From positions 1 through 64,000 of the forward strand of contig JBNKWZ010000012.1 of the NCBI GenBank assembly GCA_050300015.1: a DNA stretch of 64,000 nt, read 5' to 3'. Positions 28,205-36,810 of this stretch are shown piece after piece. A program made the position numbers and the translations under genes. The notes under the pieces were generated by a model. The model saw only the letters and a program-made list of their open reading frames with translations, ran no database searches and was not told the origin of the DNA. This stretch comes from CAYZQH01 sp050300015 (GTDB lineage Bacteria > Pseudomonadota > Gammaproteobacteria > Pseudomonadales > Cellvibrionaceae). Numbering within the stretch: position 1 is the stretch's first letter; each line of letters opens with the position of its first letter.

Positions 28205-29103
28205 GTTTATTGAAATCAATACTTTCTTTTTTTCTCTTTTCTATTTCTTTATACTATATTGCGATTTTTGTAAATACTGAGATATCAGCATTTTCTCTTC
28301 GAGAATTTCCTTTTTCTTGCAACACCATAGCTTTTGTTACCCTAATTACGATGCTGGCACATTTTATTAATAGTGTCATGTGGTGGCGATTGGGTTTACG
28401 ATCCAAGATAACTAGCGACTTCTTCGAATCTTACAAAGCATTTTCAAACTCTCGCTTAGCTCGATACGCTCCTGGCAAGATTTTGGTGTTCGCCTCTCGT
28501 GCGATGGCTCATAACACTGCATCAAAAATAACTATAGCCAGCGCAATGATAATCGAGTTTCTTGCATCCTTCACGCTTACGCTCTTGTTTGGATTGGTGG
28601 GGCTCTTGCTATATGACGACAAGCTATCTATTGACATAGTTCAACCGCTGACCCTGAAAGTCCTGTCATTTGTAGCCTTAGCCGCCCTCATTTCACTTAT
28701 AGCGTTGAGAAACGTTTTCAAAAATACGATGCAAATTTTTGAAGCTATTACGCTTAAAAATCTGTTTAGCTCCATATTACTTTTATTACCAGTCTACATA
28801 TTGCACGGATCGGCTTTTTGGCTTCTATTACAAACCAACACAACTCCAGACATAAGTGGCATCTTCTTAATCGTATCTATCTACTATATAGCTGCGCTGA
28901 TCGGACAAACTGCCATTTTCATACCCGCTGGCCTAGGCGTTCGTGAAGCCACTTTACTTGCTCTTCTTTCCCATGCGATTGCAGTGGACAGCACAGTGCT
29001 AGGGTTTTCAATAATTACAATTCGGCTAATATTGATTTTTTCAGAAATAGTTCACTCTTTAATCGCATCCATACTATTTACGCTCACTGCTAGCAAAAAG
29101 TGA
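28201..29103 (+). CDS. Integral membrane protein of the LPG synthase TM/flippase-like family
   Basis: 300 residues from the ATG at 28201, which overlaps the methyltransferase stop as ATGA; a GTG-type start upstream would only add methyltransferase frame. Seven or eight hydrophobic helices cover most of the length. The conserved features are N-S-R-L-A-R-Y-A-P-G-K (about residues 83-93) and F-I-P-A-G-L-G-V-R-E-A (about 240-250), as in the AglD/MprF transmembrane-domain family (PF03706). Members without a synthase domain are thought to translocate or handle lipid-linked substrates. In this block it may serve a polyprenyl-linked sugar. It converges with and overlaps the minus-strand DUF354 gene by 30 bases. 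Confidence 0.82.
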   Translation: MSLLKSILSFFLFSISLYYIAIFVNTEISAFSLREFPFSCNTIAFVTLITMLAHFINSVMWWRLGLRSKITSDFFESYKAFSNSRLARYAPGKILVFASRAMAHNTASKITIASAMIIEFLASFTLTLLFGLVGLLLYDDKLSIDIVQPLTLKVLSFVALAALISLIALRNVFKNTMQIFEAITLKNLFSSILLLLPVYILHGSAFWLLLQTNTTPDISGIFLIVSIYYIAALIGQTAIFIPAGLGVREATLLALLSHAIAVDSTVLGFSIITIRLILIFSEIVHSLIASILFTLTASKK

Positions 29104-30129
29104 ATTAATAGTTTCTAGGAAAAGCGGCACTGGGCTTTCCATATCCGCTCGAAGCATATCAGATCTATTTTGCATTTCCCCCGTCGTATTCAACTCTAAT
29201 ACTTCGCAGACTGACTGCATCGCACCACTGAGATCATCGGGGGAATGATTGAATATCAGCCGGTAAGACTCTATAGATTGAAACGCTGTGAGATTACCTC
29301 CAAAATCACTAAGCCGGACCACTCCCGTACCTAGAACGCTGGACTCTAGTGCCATGCTTAGACTATCTGTTACAAGGCAGCACGCGGACCTTAATGTGAT
29401 ATGAATGAATTGCACTGGTATTTTTAGCTTATAATCTTCAAGCTCTTTGGGTAGCGGCTTTTCACTAGAAATAACAATTCGATATTGCCCTTCATATTTT
29501 TTGAGCATATTTATAATGAACTGAGTTGAGATACCCCTTTTACCCACGTCATGATGCGCTGAAAGAGCTGATAGCCTTATCAATATATATTTTTTACCCA
29601 GAAGGTCTAATAGTTCAAGAGGTGCACTCTCAGAATTCGTCTGACCGCCGGTTTCGAGATACGCCAATTCATTCATCCCTTTAAACCGTAAAGCTTTGGT
29701 GTGATATTTTCCCATTCTTAAGTCTTGAGGACAAATTACATATTTTGCAAATGGGTAAGATGTTGCAGCAATCAAAGGAACAATGTCGATATCATCATCA
29801 TTGAATGAAATTGAAGGAACGCCACACAAATAGGCTCCTATATTACCCGCACCATACTTTGTAATCCAGCAATCTACTTTGTATGACCGAGTGATCAATA
29901 TTACTTTGAATATATTGGAAAATAATTCAAAAGCATTTCCAAATATACCACTTTTCGCTTTAGATATAACTCTATACTCAATCTTTAAGCTACTTGCAAG
30001 CTCTATCAGAATATCTTTATCTCTCAGCACCCATAATACCTGGTATTCTTCGCTAAGCTTTTTGTATATTGAGTACATCAACCATAGCTGTGCCGGATGC
30101 GCAGGAAACAAGGCAATTTTAAATCTCAT
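29074..30129 (-). CDS. DUF354-family glycosyltransferase-like protein
   Basis: 351 residues with a GT-B-like arrangement and no membrane segment. The N-terminal region matches DUF354 (PF04007): F-P-A-H-P-A-Q-L-W near residue 10, and G-V-P-S-I-S-F-N-D-D-D at about 125-135. A nucleotide-sugar-binding-like C-terminal half contains D-S-L-S-M-A-L-E-S-S-V-L-G-T. The family resembles UDP-GlcNAc 2-epimerase and is common in glycan gene sets, but few members have a known reaction. The ATG overlaps the stop of the upstream epimerase gene by 4 bases. It is the last gene of the minus-strand glycan series. Confidence 0.78.
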   Translation of the reverse strand: MRFKIALFPAHPAQLWLMYSIYKKLSEEYQVLWVLRDKDILIELASSLKIEYRVISKAKSGIFGNAFELFSNIFKVILITRSYKVDCWITKYGAGNIGAYLCGVPSISFNDDDIDIVPLIAATSYPFAKYVICPQDLRMGKYHTKALRFKGMNELAYLETGGQTNSESAPLELLDLLGKKYILIRLSALSAHHDVGKRGISTQFIINMLKKYEGQYRIVISSEKPLPKELEDYKLKIPVQFIHITLRSACCLVTDSLSMALESSVLGTGVVRLSDFGGNLTAFQSIESYRLIFNHSPDDLSGAMQSVCEVLELNTTGEMQNRSDMLRADMESPVPLFLETINSLFASSERK

Positions 30130-31232
30130 GTAAAATATTCTTCAATCTTATCCAGTATAATTTCTGACGGCATTGCCTCACCTAAATATTTAATAGGAGC
30201 GGGAATAGATTCTGCTGAGGTCATTGCAATTAGCTCGGGTAAAGACAATTCATTTTCTCCAAAGAATAGTTTAAGCCTTCCCGAACTCAAAAGTTCAGTC
30301 CACTCGGTTCTATCTCTGAGCAAGACTACTGATTTTTCTAAAAAGCAAGCCTCCTTTTGCAGGCCACCAGAATCTGTCACTATGGCAGAAGCATGCTTGA
30401 TTAGACAAATCATTTCTATGAAACCTACCGGCGTTATAACTTCGCAAGTTGATGAAATGTCCGAAAGCTTATTACACTGTCTCAATGCTTTTTCAGTTCG
30501 AGGATGCATTGGAAAGATAACTCGTGTACTTCTCGCAACGCTACATATTTCTTCAGAAATCTTTTTTAATCTCTCCTGATTATCTGTGTTTTCTGAGCGA
30601 TGAAAAGTCACTAGAACATAGGGGTCTTGAGCAAGTGAATGTGCACTTATGAAATCTGTGCATTTATGTGCGTAAGGTTCAAATATTCTAAGCGATTCCA
30701 GCATAATATCACCGGAAACAACTAAGTGTTCTGCGCCTATCCCTTCTTTTCTAAGCTGTTGTTTAGATTGCTCATTTGGACAAAAATGGAGGTCGGCTAT
30801 TCTATCTGATATGACCCTATTGATTTCTTCAGGCATGGCTTTGTCGAAAGATCTCAAACCTGCCTCCACATGCGCGAGTGCAATATTAGATTTCACTGCA
30901 GCTATTGCTCCGGCTAGAGTCGAGTTTGTATCCCCATAAACTAGGACTAAATTATAATGATTCGCTTGAAGGACTCCGCCTATTCCTTCAATCATTTTCG
31001 CCATTTGAGCACACTGAGTGAAGGATCCAATGTTCAACTCATACTTAGGCTTAGGAATATCTAATTGTTCAAAAAAAATGTCAGACATAAATCCATCGTA
31101 ATGTTGGCCAGTATGAAGCAGATGCTCTTCAATATTGTCTTTTCGGGCAATCCGGCTCGATAAACTAGCCGCTTTAATAAACTGCGGTCGAGCACCTAAA
31201 ACTGTCAGGATTCTAACTCTTTTTCCACTCAT
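30126..31232 (-). CDS. Non-hydrolysing UDP-N-acetylglucosamine 2-epimerase, WbpI-like
   Basis: 368 residues, normal for the family. Key motifs are T-V-L-G-A-R-P-Q-F-I-K at the N-terminus, V-Y-G-D-T-N-S-T in the active site, H-V-E-A-G-L-R-S-F-D, and T-D-S-G-G-L-Q-K-E-A for UDP binding. WecB, MnaA and WbpI share this fold. Because the three preceding genes encode WbpB-, WbpD- and WbpE-like enzymes, epimerisation of UDP-2,3-diacetamido-glucuronic acid to the mannuronic form (WbpI reaction) is more likely than UDP-ManNAc synthesis. It lies 11 bases after the aminotransferase gene. Confidence 0.88.
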   Translation of the reverse strand: MSGKRVRILTVLGARPQFIKAASLSSRIARKDNIEEHLLHTGQHYDGFMSDIFFEQLDIPKPKYELNIGSFTQCAQMAKMIEGIGGVLQANHYNLVLVYGDTNSTLAGAIAAVKSNIALAHVEAGLRSFDKAMPEEINRVISDRIADLHFCPNEQSKQQLRKEGIGAEHLVVSGDIMLESLRIFEPYAHKCTDFISAHSLAQDPYVLVTFHRSENTDNQERLKKISEEICSVARSTRVIFPMHPRTEKALRQCNKLSDISSTCEVITPVGFIEMICLIKHASAIVTDSGGLQKEACFLEKSVVLLRDRTEWTELLSSGRLKLFFGENELSLPELIAMTSAESIPAPIKYLGEAMPSEIILDKIEEYFT

Positions 31233-31243
31233 TTGAACTCCAG

Positions 31244-32353
31244 CTAGGCTTTAAGCGCCTTAACAAGGTGATCTATAACATCTGACTGAGTACTTGGATC
31301 GATTTCTGGATAGAAAGGTAAGCTTAAAACAGAAGCGCATACCGATTCTGTTATTGGGAGCGAGCATCCTTGCTCTCCCCATTGCCTATAGAGTGGGGTT
31401 GGATAATGGACAGCTGCTCCTACTCCTTTAACTTTGAAGTACTCCAGCACCTTCGATCTATCCTCTAGGCGAATTGTATATTGGGCGTACACTGAAGTAT
31501 TCATTTGATCAATTGTGGGAGTTTGAACATGCTGTAATGTAGGCTCTTGACCTATTAGGCGATCATATTCATTTGCCGCCTTGCGCCGCAATTCGAGCTG
31601 ACTTTCCAGATGTTTTAGTTTTTCCAATAATACTGCGGCTTGTATGGTATCCAATCGAGAATTAACGCCAGTCATTTCATGTGAATATTTGACGGATTGT
31701 CCATGAGAACAAATTTTTCTAATCTTCGTTGCTAGCGTTTCATCACTCGTGAATATGGCGCCACCATCTCCGTAACAGCCAAGCGGCTTCGTGGGAAAGA
31801 AGCTGGTTACAGCCACATCGCCGAAAGAACACGCTTTGTTTCCAAGTCTAGTTGATCCAAAACTCTGAGCAGCGTCTTCAACGACAGGGATACCATGAAT
31901 TCTAGCGATGTCACAAATTTTTTCATACTCTGCAGGCTGCCCGAATATATCTACTGCAACAATTGCCCTAGTTTTACTCGTAATCGCTTTGCTAAGTGAA
32001 ACTACATCTATATTATATGTTTCAATATTTATATCTGCGTAGACTGGTATCGCCCCCAGTAATCGAATAGCTTCTGCTGCTGCGATAAATGTAAATGCAG
32101 AAGTCACTACTTCATCTCCTTGAGAAATCCCCAATGCCATTAAACTTACCAGAATCCCTGCAGTCCCATCAGAGCATGCTATACAATGCCTCACTCCCAC
32201 ATATGATGCCAACTGTTTTTCAAGCTCAGAAACTTCTTGTCCCTGTATAAACTCACCTCTAGCACAAATATTAGAAACCGAACGTTTTACAGCAGGTTGA
32301 ATTTCTTCAATCAATTTACATTGGTCAAAAAATTTTATCTGATGTCTATTCAT
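31244..32353 (-). CDS. DegT/DnrJ/EryC1 sugar aminotransferase, WbpE-like
   Basis: 369 residues. A PLP-dependent aminotransferase: the lysine for PLP is in S-F-F-P-T-K-P-L-G-C-Y-G-D-G-G, and V-E-D-A-A-Q-S-F-G-S binds the pyridine ring. In the WbpE reaction it installs an amino group at C3 of the UDP-3-keto-GlcNAcA made by WbpB. It overlaps the 3' end of the acetyltransferase gene by 8 bases, and the whole set wbpB-D-E-I-like is compact, which supports one operon. Confidence 0.9.
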   Translation of the reverse strand: MNRHQIKFFDQCKLIEEIQPAVKRSVSNICARGEFIQGQEVSELEKQLASYVGVRHCIACSDGTAGILVSLMALGISQGDEVVTSAFTFIAAAEAIRLLGAIPVYADINIETYNIDVVSLSKAITSKTRAIVAVDIFGQPAEYEKICDIARIHGIPVVEDAAQSFGSTRLGNKACSFGDVAVTSFFPTKPLGCYGDGGAIFTSDETLATKIRKICSHGQSVKYSHEMTGVNSRLDTIQAAVLLEKLKHLESQLELRRKAANEYDRLIGQEPTLQHVQTPTIDQMNTSVYAQYTIRLEDRSKVLEYFKVKGVGAAVHYPTPLYRQWGEQGCSLPITESVCASVLSLPFYPEIDPSTQSDVIDHLVKALKA

Positions 32354-32915
32354 CTAATCGACATTCTCCTCCCCTGATAAAATAGCGCTCTTTAGTGATG
32401 GGGCAATCACTGACTCCATATTCATTGAACACCAATCGAACACCTGCTTTACTAACCCATCCAACCGTTTGAGCTGGTACACCTACTGAAAGTGCGAAAT
32501 CGGGCACATCTTTGGTCACTACAGCCCCCGCTCCAATAAAAGCGTATTTACCTATAGTTACACCACATAATATTGTTGCATTTGCTCCTATTGAGGCTCC
32601 TTCTCGCACCGATGTCTCTTGGAAATTTTTTCGGCCATTGATAAAGGCTCTGGGTGCTATTACATTCGTAAACACTACCGACGGCCCACAAAATACATTA
32701 TTCTCTAAACTGACACCCTCGAAAACTGAAACATTGTTTTGTATCTTAACTCCATTACCAACCTTACAAGCTGGGCCAACATATACATTCTGACCAACAA
32801 CACAATTCTCACCAATACTTGCTCCTGTACAAATATGCGAGAAGTGCCATAAAGTACACCCCTTTCCTATTTGGGCTCCTTCATCGACAATAGCTGACTC
32901 ATGCTTATGAAACAT
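32346..32915 (-). CDS. Left-handed beta-helix N-acetyltransferase, WbpD-like
   Basis: 189 residues with hexapeptide repeats through about residues 10-160 (for example V-D-E-G-A-Q-I-G-K-G, G-E-N-C-V-V-G-Q-N-V and C-G-V-T-I-G-K-Y-A-F-I-G-A-G-A-V-V-T-K). These form a trimeric left-handed helix with acetyl-CoA between subunits. WbpD acetylates the 3-amino group of UDP-GlcNAc(3NH2)A. The stop of the upstream oxidoreductase gene abuts the start (no gap), and the downstream aminotransferase overlaps it. N-terminal M-F-H-K-H-E is plausible as the native start. Confidence 0.9.
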   Translation of the reverse strand: MFHKHESAIVDEGAQIGKGCTLWHFSHICTGASIGENCVVGQNVYVGPACKVGNGVKIQNNVSVFEGVSLENNVFCGPSVVFTNVIAPRAFINGRKNFQETSVREGASIGANATILCGVTIGKYAFIGAGAVVTKDVPDFALSVGVPAQTVGWVSKAGVRLVFNEYGVSDCPITKERYFIRGGECRLDE

Positions 32916-33869
32916 TTACAATGCCTTTAATATTGGATGATATTCACCGATCAAACCTACAGGTGATTGGTTTCTAATTCTATGAATTAGCTCAATTGAT
33001 GCCCTGGCATCCGACGGGCGAAACCCTGACCCAGATAGAATATTTTCATAACTCGAAGTGTGTAAATCCTTGAAGCCATCTGAAAACTCAACAACTTCTT
33101 CATCGATTATTATTGAGCGAAACGGCTTAAAAGAAAGTTGATTTTCGTGAGGAAGGTACTTCTGATCCGTTGAAAGCAACCACCTAACATCAGCATTCTT
33201 AAGCTGTAAAAACCCGGCACATGTCTGCTCATTTGAGATGTTCACAACTGAACTTTCGCATTCACCAAATATCCAGCACAACATATCAAAAAAATGAATC
33301 CCAATATTGGTCGCGACGCCTCCAGATTTGCCTTCATTTCCCTTCCATGAATATTTGTACCACGCCCCTCTAGGTGTGACGTAACTTAAATCTATACTAT
33401 ATCGTTTACCTGACGCCGCTTCGCCAATCGCATTTTTTATCTTTAAAATTGTGGGATGAAGCCTAAGTTGCAATATTGTGTTTACACTCTTTTGAAACTC
33501 CCTCTCCATGATCTCTAATCCATCTAAGTTCCAAGGATTTAATACTAATGGCTTTTCACAAATAACATCAGCTTTTGACCGCAGCGCAAATCTGCAATGC
33601 GAATCATGAAGGTAGTTTGGAGAGCAAATACTGATGTAATCAACTTTGGTTTCCGCTGTACGACGTAATTTATCGACATGACGATCAAATCTTTCAAATT
33701 CAGTAAAAAATGCTGCTTTCGGGAAGTAATGATCCAGCACCCCGACCGAATCACTCGGATCTAATCCCACAACAAGATTATTGCTAGTTGACTTAATCGC
33801 CTCAAGGTGTCTAGGCGCTACGTAACCAGCCACGCCGATAATCGCAAAATTCTTAGGTGCATCTTTCAT
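32916..33869 (-). CDS. Gfo/Idh/MocA oxidoreductase, WbpB-like
   Basis: 317 residues. A Rossmann NAD domain starts at F-A-I-I-G-V-A-G-Y-V-A-P-R-H; the family signature I-C-E-K-P-L-V-L lies near residue 110 and G-G-V-A-T-N-I-G-I-H-F-F-D near 185, where lysine and histidine form the active site. WbpB oxidises UDP-GlcNAcA at C3, recycling NADH with 2-oxoglutarate, and works with WbpE. The order wbpB-D-E-I here matches the pathway. It begins 57 bases after the glycosyltransferase gene. Confidence 0.9.
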   Translation of the reverse strand: MKDAPKNFAIIGVAGYVAPRHLEAIKSTSNNLVVGLDPSDSVGVLDHYFPKAAFFTEFERFDRHVDKLRRTAETKVDYISICSPNYLHDSHCRFALRSKADVICEKPLVLNPWNLDGLEIMEREFQKSVNTILQLRLHPTILKIKNAIGEAASGKRYSIDLSYVTPRGAWYKYSWKGNEGKSGGVATNIGIHFFDMLCWIFGECESSVVNISNEQTCAGFLQLKNADVRWLLSTDQKYLPHENQLSFKPFRSIIIDEEVVEFSDGFKDLHTSSYENILSGSGFRPSDARASIELIHRIRNQSPVGLIGEYHPILKAL

Positions 33870-33925
33870 AGATAGTGCGCTCTACTCCGAATGATAGATT
33901 CAACTCCCAATTTCAAAAATAAATA

Positions 33926-34834
33926 CTACTCTTTGAATATTAGAGAAGTTATTTGCTCTGAAATCAATCCCATTAAAAATACCAGTACAGAAGTACTTAA
34001 CAACAATGCGCCCATATTTGTGAACCTACCATTGCCAATATAAGTTCCCAAATAATAGACCAAACCAGATACAAAGAACCCCATACTCACTGGTAAAAAT
34101 ATTTTCAATGGAGAAAACAGCGTCCCTATTTTAAATATAATTAGCAAAAATCTAATGCCATCCCGCCAAATATTCATATGACTCTTTGATCCACTGGTGC
34201 GACTTTGCACATCTATTGGCTGGTAATCAACTGAGTGGCCTGTTCTAAAAAAGCACATTGTTAATGTTGTAGGGTAGGAGAATTTATTCGGTAAGAGGCT
34301 AATAAACTCTAAGGCTTTTTCTCGATCAACTACCCGGAACCCAGATGTTAAATCACAAATTTTATGGCCAACCATCCAGCTGGAAAAAAGATTATAGAAT
34401 CGATTCGCGAGTGATCGATGGAGATTTGCTTGACCTCTTCCATCACGTGAGCCTACCACCATATCAAAGCCTTCTCTCAGCCTAGCTACCAAGGCTGCGA
34501 TATCACTTGGTCTATGCTGACCGTCACCATCCATGAATACCACAAAGTTTCTTGATGCCACTCTTAGTCCAGCTTTAATAGCTGCACCATTCCCCTTTGA
34601 ATATGGGTGTACAATCGCTCGTAGATTCGTATGTGATGACAATATTTCTTGGGTATCGTCTATAGATCCATCATCTATGACTATAACTTCGGCCATCGGG
34701 TACAACATGTATATCTCGGGAATTAAGGCCTCCAAGCTTTTAGATTCGTTTTTCGCAGGAATGACAATCGATATATCACTGCCATTCTTATCACTTGATG
34801 CTTTGTCACTACTCCCCACTCTCAGGACCTCCAC
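33926..34834 (-). CDS. Family 2 glycosyltransferase, dolichol-phosphate-mannose synthase-like with C-terminal membrane helices
   Basis: 302 residues. The GT-A catalytic domain (about 20-230) has V-I-D-D-G-S-I-D-D-T and the metal-binding F-M-D-G-D-G-Q-H, with S-R-D-G-R-G and D-L-T-S-G-F-R-V-V typical of polyprenyl-phosphate sugar synthases. Two hydrophobic helices follow (about 240-295), as in GtrB/ArnC-type enzymes that act on undecaprenyl phosphate at the inner membrane. It overlaps the GT-C-like gene upstream by 26 bases. This suggests a two-step unit: this enzyme makes a lipid-linked monosaccharide, and the GT-C protein uses it on the periplasmic side. The sugar is unknown. Confidence 0.88.
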   Translation of the reverse strand: MEVLRVGSSDKASSDKNGSDISIVIPAKNESKSLEALIPEIYMLYPMAEVIVIDDGSIDDTQEILSSHTNLRAIVHPYSKGNGAAIKAGLRVASRNFVVFMDGDGQHRPSDIAALVARLREGFDMVVGSRDGRGQANLHRSLANRFYNLFSSWMVGHKICDLTSGFRVVDREKALEFISLLPNKFSYPTTLTMCFFRTGHSVDYQPIDVQSRTSGSKSHMNIWRDGIRFLLIIFKIGTLFSPLKIFLPVSMGFFVSGLVYYLGTYIGNGRFTNMGALLLSTSVLVFLMGLISEQITSLIFKE

Positions 34835-36746
34835 CAGCTACCTCTTTCTTAATCATCATATAAACCTCAGAAGCTTGTTGGTATTCAAAGCTCGAATCAC
34901 CGTCTACTTGCTTAGCCAAAGCCAGCCTCACTCTAAGGCTTTTTTCTGCAAGCGCTGGATAACCCAGTGTCGCGATGTAACCAGCTCGGCGAATGGCTAA
35001 CGCCAGCGGAATTATTTTAGATAACGTCGACAACTCAAACTTCTCAGCCTCTTCATACTTATTTTCACTTAGCAATAGCCTTACTTGATATTCATCCATA
35101 TAGAATGGACCTAGTTTATCTGTGTAGTATTTGTTCTCCCGATAGGCGTCAAGCAATTGTATATACTGATCACTACTTATGGCGTTACAGCTTCCATTAA
35201 TTATAGCTTTTAAAAGGTTCTCCAATGTAGTGTGAAGCGATCCGTCTGGTGGGTCAGAAGTAAGTTGACGCGATATTGCATCCCAATCGATTGCTGTATT
35301 CGACATATCTTCACACGAAGCCGCGATATACTTTATTTTCATAGCTGAAGTATTTGAAATATCTGCTGCTTTTTTTAGATACTGTTTAGCTGCTTCAATA
35401 TCGTAACCATTTAGCACGCTCTGTCTTGCAGCATTTTCTAGAGCTCTAGAGGAATGAGGATTGTTCTGCGCCCACACACCCGCTGCCTGAATAGGATTCC
35501 CCCATAAGTTTGTCCGCGCAAATAGAAAGCCAACTAGGACAACAGCATATCCTACCGCCGATATCATTTTAAGTTTAGTAGATGATATTTTCGAGATTCC
35601 CAATACTAAAAGACCAATAATGCCCAAGCTCGGCAAATAATTTCTATGCTCAAATTTCAACTCAAGCATTACAAAAGTGGATTCGAGATACAGTGAGCCA
35701 TAAAACCACAATACACATAGAAAAATAACTGGGAACTTTTTTCGAACCGCAAAAGCTAAGGCTATCGCTATGCAATGAAACCCTAAGCGGAAAAGCGTTG
35801 AAATGGGGTCAATGAGTGATTTTGAAACCTGGTATCCATCATAGAAAACACCTGCGCCCTGGAATTTAGGCAGCACAGTCTCATAAATGTAACCTAGTAA
35901 CACATGTTGCTGAGACAAAAAACGTTCTATTGGAGTAAAATCTCTATGCGCACTTGGTGCAAGGGTTCCCAACAAGTCACTGAGATAAAACTCAATTAGA
36001 ATCTTTATTGGGTATAAAAATACAATTAACCCAGCTACACCAACCACTCCGAAAAGCCATTTATTAAGGACCACGTCATCTCGAATACTAGGATTAGTCA
36101 ACTTTAGAAATCGATCAATGACTAGTATTTGTAGCGGGACCACAATGATGGTTTCTTTACTGAGCAATCCCAATACACTGAACACGGATCCAGCCAAAAC
36201 ACATAGTAGTATTTTCTTAACGCTACCAGTTTGAATGTGTGCTCTCAGGCGCAAATAAGTTAGCAATATCAATAAAGTAAAGAATGACGAAAGCAATGTC
36301 ATTCGCTGTACTGTATACAGTACCGTTGAAACGTGGTAGGGATGTACTACCCAAATAAAAGCAACAATGACTGCAACGAGCAAACTTTTACCATCATCAA
36401 AACCCGCTTGATTCAGTAATTCTTTAAGCACCCAGAAAATCAGTATTGCGTTTAACGCATGTATTGCAACATTTGTCGCTAAAAACCAATAGGCCTCAAC
36501 GGGCCAACTTCTGCTATTGACTAGAAACGTTAGCAGAGAAAAGGGGCGCCCCGTAGGCCCTGCCCTCCCCGAGAATACATAGTAGATCGCTTCATCAAAG
36601 GACCCAACACCACCCAGTGCAGCTAGTGGCTCTAACGTATGAAAATCATCTAAATAAAACGTACCTGTGAAGCCTGGATAATACATTAAGCAAACAAAGG
36701 CCGGTACGATAGCTATGAACGTATAAATCAATCGTTTAGATAGCAT
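34809..36746 (-). CDS. GT-C-like polytopic membrane glycosyltransferase with C-terminal TPR-like domain, possible pilin glycosyltransferase
   Basis: 645 residues. About eleven hydrophobic helices fill residues 1-410 and a helical TPR-like region follows (about 415-630). In the first periplasmic loop the acidic pair D33-D34 (F-Y-L-D-D-F-H) matches the position used by GT-C enzymes for polyprenyl-phosphate-sugar donors. Family-level identity cannot be proven by eye. The gene begins 65 bases after pilA, past a terminator, and the polyprenyl-phosphate-sugar synthase-like gene overlaps its end. Type IV pilin glycosyltransferases such as TfpO and TfpW are encoded in this same position next to pilA. 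Function as a pilin modifier is an inference from position and topology; a role in other envelope glycans is possible. Confidence 0.68.
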   Translation of the reverse strand: MLSKRLIYTFIAIVPAFVCLMYYPGFTGTFYLDDFHTLEPLAALGGVGSFDEAIYYVFSGRAGPTGRPFSLLTFLVNSRSWPVEAYWFLATNVAIHALNAILIFWVLKELLNQAGFDDGKSLLVAVIVAFIWVVHPYHVSTVLYTVQRMTLLSSFFTLLILLTYLRLRAHIQTGSVKKILLCVLAGSVFSVLGLLSKETIIVVPLQILVIDRFLKLTNPSIRDDVVLNKWLFGVVGVAGLIVFLYPIKILIEFYLSDLLGTLAPSAHRDFTPIERFLSQQHVLLGYIYETVLPKFQGAGVFYDGYQVSKSLIDPISTLFRLGFHCIAIALAFAVRKKFPVIFLCVLWFYGSLYLESTFVMLELKFEHRNYLPSLGIIGLLVLGISKISSTKLKMISAVGYAVVLVGFLFARTNLWGNPIQAAGVWAQNNPHSSRALENAARQSVLNGYDIEAAKQYLKKAADISNTSAMKIKYIAASCEDMSNTAIDWDAISRQLTSDPPDGSLHTTLENLLKAIINGSCNAISSDQYIQLLDAYRENKYYTDKLGPFYMDEYQVRLLLSENKYEEAEKFELSTLSKIIPLALAIRRAGYIATLGYPALAEKSLRVRLALAKQVDGDSSFEYQQASEVYMMIKKEVAGGGPESGE

Positions 36747-36760
36747 CTAAAGCCCCAACG

Positions 36761-36782
36761 AAAAAAGCCGCCCTAGGGCGGC
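36761..36782 (-). terminator. Intrinsic terminator after pilA
   Basis: GCCGCCCTAGGGCGGC (36767-36782) is a perfect 16-base palindrome followed on the minus strand by six T residues (36766-36761). It lies between the pilA stop and the next gene, so it should stop most pilA transcripts and let only a minority read into the glycosyltransferase genes. Confidence 0.9.
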
Positions 36783-36810
36783 CTTTAATTCAATCAAAAA
36801 CACTCAATTA

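Noticed and set aside
23792..36746. Complete O-antigen cluster
   Set aside because: No wzx flippase, wzy polymerase, wzz or initiating WecA/PglC-type transferase is in the window, so a full O-antigen locus is not shown.
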